NCBI RefSeq assembly: GCF_015752285.1
Contig: NZ_JADOUY010000005.1
Location: forward strand, 124,001-188,000
Direction: 5' to 3'
DNA from: Mycetocola_A sp015752285
GTDB lineage: Bacteria > Actinomycetota > Actinomycetes > Actinomycetales > Microbacteriaceae
Length of the DNA: 64,000 nt
Shown: positions 61,720 to 64,000 of the stretch, piece by piece
Position numbering within the stretch: the stretch's first letter is position 1
How the letters are laid out: each line of letters starts with the position of its first letter
Program-made: the position numbers and the translations under genes
Notes under the pieces: model-generated
Seen by the model: only the letters and a program-made list of their open reading frames with translations
Database searches by the model: none
What the model was told of the DNA's origin: nothing

Positions 61720-64000
61720 ATGTCTCCCCGAGTTACCGCAATCCTTGTCGTGCATGACGGCACCGGCACCGCCGATGCCGGCCGCCTTCAGAGCACCCTC
61801 GACGCACTTGCCGCCCAGACCAGACAGCCGGACACGGTCATCGCCGTCGCATGCGCTGCCCCGGCGGCCACGACGCTCGCACTCGAGAAAGCGTCCGTCG
61901 ACCGGATCGTCACCTCGGGGGAGAGGCTGAACTTCGGGCAGGCGCTCAGCGCCGGTATCCGGGTCGTCGAGCAGCCCGACAGCGCCGACGAATTCCTCTG
62001 GCTTCTGGCACAGGACACGCCGCCGGAGCCGACAGCTCTCGCACGTCTTCTCGGAGCAATCGAGGTTGCGCCGTCTGTCGCCATCGCCGGCCCGAAACTG
62101 ATGGAGGCCGCTGACGGGTCGACGATCGTCTCACTCGGGGAATCGGTCACACCGTTCGGCGCCACCGTGCCTCTTGTCGAAGACGAACTCGACCAGGGGC
62201 AGCACGACTCGGTCAGCGACGTCCTCGCCGTCGCTCCCGCTGGGATGCTCGTGCGCCATACCGTCTGGGAGGAGATCGGGGGGTTCGACACCGCGTTCGG
62301 TTCCGCCGATGACGCGCTCGACTTCTCCACGAGAGCTCGCCTTGCCGGACATCGGGTAACCGTCGTTCCCTCCGCCGTCGTCCTCACCGCAGGTTCGGGC
62401 ATTGCCGGACCCAGCCGATCCGACCGGCCGGGCGCACGTCGCAAACGGGCTCGACAGTCGCGCGCCGCCCAGCTGTACCGGCGCCTCGTCTATGCACCGA
62501 CCGCAGCGGTGTGGCTGCACTGGCTCAGTCTTGTTCCGCTCGGAATCCTGCGCGGCATCCGCCGGATCGTCGTCAAGCAGCCCGACCTTGTTGGCTCAGA
62601 GCTCGCCGCCGCATTCCGGGTCGCCTTCAGCCCCCTGGCGGTTCTCCGCGCCCGCAAACGGCTCCAGGCCTCGCGAAAGCTCGGCTGGTCGTCGCTGTCG
62701 GCGCTGCGGATCCCGTTCGCCGAAGTCCGACGTCGCCGACGGTTGCGCCGCGAATCCGGAGTGGCCGTGCACGCCGTCGAGCGCACCGACCTCCGGTTCT
62801 TCACCGGAGGCGGCGGCTGGCTCGTGCTCGCCTCGGCCGCGGCGAGCGTCGGTCTGTTCTTCAGCCTGCTCGCGGCATCCGCTGTCGAGGGCGGGAGTCT
62901 GCTGCCGCTCTCAGCCGGGGTCGCAGAACTGTGGCAGCACATCGGCTACGGAGTGCGCGAGATCGGTCTGGGCTTCACCGGCGCGGCAGACCCCTTCTCT
63001 GCGGTTCTCGCCGTCCTCGGTTCGATCACCTTCTGGTCTCCGTCGTATGCCCTCGTGCTCGTCACGCTGCTCGCTCTGCCTCTCGCGACTCTCGGCGGCT
63101 GGTTCGCGGCAACGAGACTGACGGAACGCAGCGGCTACCGTTTCGTCGCGGCCATCCTGTGGACGCTCGCCCCGACATTCCTTTCCGCACTCGTCGGCGG
63201 TCAGCTGTCTGGCATCCTCGTCCACCTCCTTCTTCCGTGGCTGTTCTACAGCGGATGCGTCGCCGCACGCTCCTGGGGTTCAGCCGGTGTCGCGTCGATC
63301 CTTCTTGCGGCGACGATCGCAACGGCGCCATCGCTCGCTCCAGCATTTCTGTTGATCTGGGTCGTCGCGCTCGTGCTGTCCGGCCGCCACCTCGCCCGGG
63401 TGATCTGGCTGGTCATCCCGGCGGCGGTGTTGTTCGCGCCGCTCGTCTGGCAGCAGGGCGTCCTGAACCAGAACTGGATCCGGCTGCTCGCGGACCCTGG
63501 TGTTCCTGTTGCCTCTGCGCGGCCGACCGGCTGGCAGTTGCTGCAATCGCTGCCGGCCGGCAACCCCTGGTGGGACGAGGTCGCGAACACCGTCGGTCTC
63601 GGCGGCCTTCCCGCTCACATCCTGGTGCCGGTGCTCCTCGCCCCTCTCGCCGTCATGGCCCTGCTTGCGCTGTTCCTGCCAGGCAACGGTCGCGCGGCAG
63701 TCCTCCTCTTTGTCGGACTGCTGGGGCTGCTGACCGCGTTCGGAGCATCCCACCTCTATCTCACGGTCAGCGGATCCACACCGACAGCCGTCTGGGCCGG
63801 GTCGGCACTGAGCCTGTACTGGCTGGGACTCGCCGGTGCTGCCGTCGTGGGGTTCGACAGCCTGCGCCGCGCCGCGACCCTTCCCGCTCTCGTCGTCGGC
63901 ATGCTCGCCGTCATCCTCGCCGTGCCGATGGCCGGCGCGCTGCCGACCGGAAACGGTGAGATCGCCGCGAGCAACGGCCGCACTCTTCCTGCCTACGTCA
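61720..64000 (+). CDS. Large GT2-family membrane glycosyltransferase, 3' end missing
   Basis: The frame is open from 61720 to the right edge, 760 residues so far with no stop. Residues about 1-230 are a GT-A domain: VTAILVVHDGTGTAD, LNFGQALSAGIRVV, FLWLLAQDTPPEPTAL (the metal site appears as Q-D-T rather than DxD), and GMLVRHTVWEEIGGFDTAFGSADDALDFSTRARLAG. From about residue 360 it has many hydrophobic helices (at least ten by the window edge). This architecture, GT2 plus polytopic domain, is a common actinobacterial wall glycosyltransferase, often near whiB2 and manA as here. Donor is unknown. Confidence 0.9.
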   Translation, partial: MSPRVTAILVVHDGTGTADAGRLQSTLDALAAQTRQPDTVIAVACAAPAATTLALEKASVDRIVTSGERLNFGQALSAGIRVVEQPDSADEFLWLLAQDTPPEPTALARLLGAIEVAPSVAIAGPKLMEAADGSTIVSLGESVTPFGATVPLVEDELDQGQHDSVSDVLAVAPAGMLVRHTVWEEIGGFDTAFGSADDALDFSTRARLAGHRVTVVPSAVVLTAGSGIAGPSRSDRPGARRKRARQSRAAQLYRRLVYAPTAAVWLHWLSLVPLGILRGIRRIVVKQPDLVGSELAAAFRVAFSPLAVLRARKRLQASRKLGWSSLSALRIPFAEVRRRRRLRRESGVAVHAVERTDLRFFTGGGGWLVLASAAASVGLFFSLLAASAVEGGSLLPLSAGVAELWQHIGYGVREIGLGFTGAADPFSAVLAVLGSITFWSPSYALVLVTLLALPLATLGGWFAATRLTERSGYRFVAAILWTLAPTFLSALVGGQLSGILVHLLLPWLFYSGCVAARSWGSAGVASILLAATIATAPSLAPAFLLIWVVALVLSGRHLARVIWLVIPAAVLFAPLVWQQGVLNQNWIRLLADPGVPVASARPTGWQLLQSLPAGNPWWDEVANTVGLGGLPAHILVPVLLAPLAVMALLALFLPGNGRAAVLLFVGLLGLLTAFGASHLYLTVSGSTPTAVWAGSALSLYWLGLAGAAVVGFDSLRRAATLPALVVGMLAVILAVPMAGALPTGNGEIAASNGRTLPAYV

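Noticed and set aside
62511..63959. A 482-codon plus-strand frame near the right edge
   Set aside because: Its translation is Arg/Pro-rich noise; the overlapping frame starting at 61720 gives a GT2 domain and membrane helices and stays open to the window end.

Overview
The window is a high-GC chromosomal segment from an actinobacterium. The best fit is the family Microbacteriaceae: it has a WhiB regulator, an AccD/AccE/BirA acyl-CoA carboxylase group, an LCP cell-wall ligase, and many genes preceded at 6-7 bases by a TANNNT promoter element (leaderless transcription). No tRNA, rRNA, insertion sequence, phage gene or CRISPR array was seen. Coding density is very high and no gene-free stretch exceeds about 240 bases.

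Left flank (1-11.4 kb), housekeeping: the 5' end of a biotin carboxylase, Maf, an m5U-type RNA methyltransferase, a NarL-type response regulator with a histidine kinase and a second kinase-like membrane protein, accE-accD divergent from birA, a PH-domain membrane protein, a GtrA-like protein, and purK-purE.

Centre (11.4-56.2 kb), one very large surface-polysaccharide locus. It holds an LCP ligase, four acyltransferase-3 proteins (one with an SGNH domain), about fifteen glycosyltransferases, a PglK/MsbA-type ABC exporter, a Wzx-type flippase and two Wzy/ligase-like proteins. Two sugar-nucleotide routes can be read. (i) Genes matching WbpA, WbpB, WbpE, WbpD and WbpI would make UDP-ManNAc(3NAc)A from UDP-GlcNAc. 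They sit at 24.4-27.0, 30.9-32.0 and 44.5-45.8 kb. (ii) GalE, Glf and a 637-residue GlfT2 (plus a GlfT1-like enzyme) would make and polymerise galactofuranose. Three glycosyltransferase families occur as paralogue pairs between 29.7 and 42.3 kb, so the locus appears to have grown by internal duplication. Two secreted wall proteins are embedded: an LGFP-repeat protein and an unusual fusion of CWB2 wall-binding repeats, a penicillin-binding-type serine hydrolase and an SH3 domain. I infer an anionic, Galf-containing, O-acylated wall glycopolymer exported by flippase/ABC routes, attached by LCP, and perhaps serving as the receptor for the CWB2 protein.

Right flank (56.2-64 kb): an acyl-CoA dehydrogenase, manA, a GlxA-type AraC regulator with an operator-like repeat cluster, a 56-residue membrane miniprotein, a second galE behind a 15-bp perfect inverted repeat, a WhiB2-like regulator whose -10 lies in a palindrome, and a large GT2 membrane glycosyltransferase that runs off the end.
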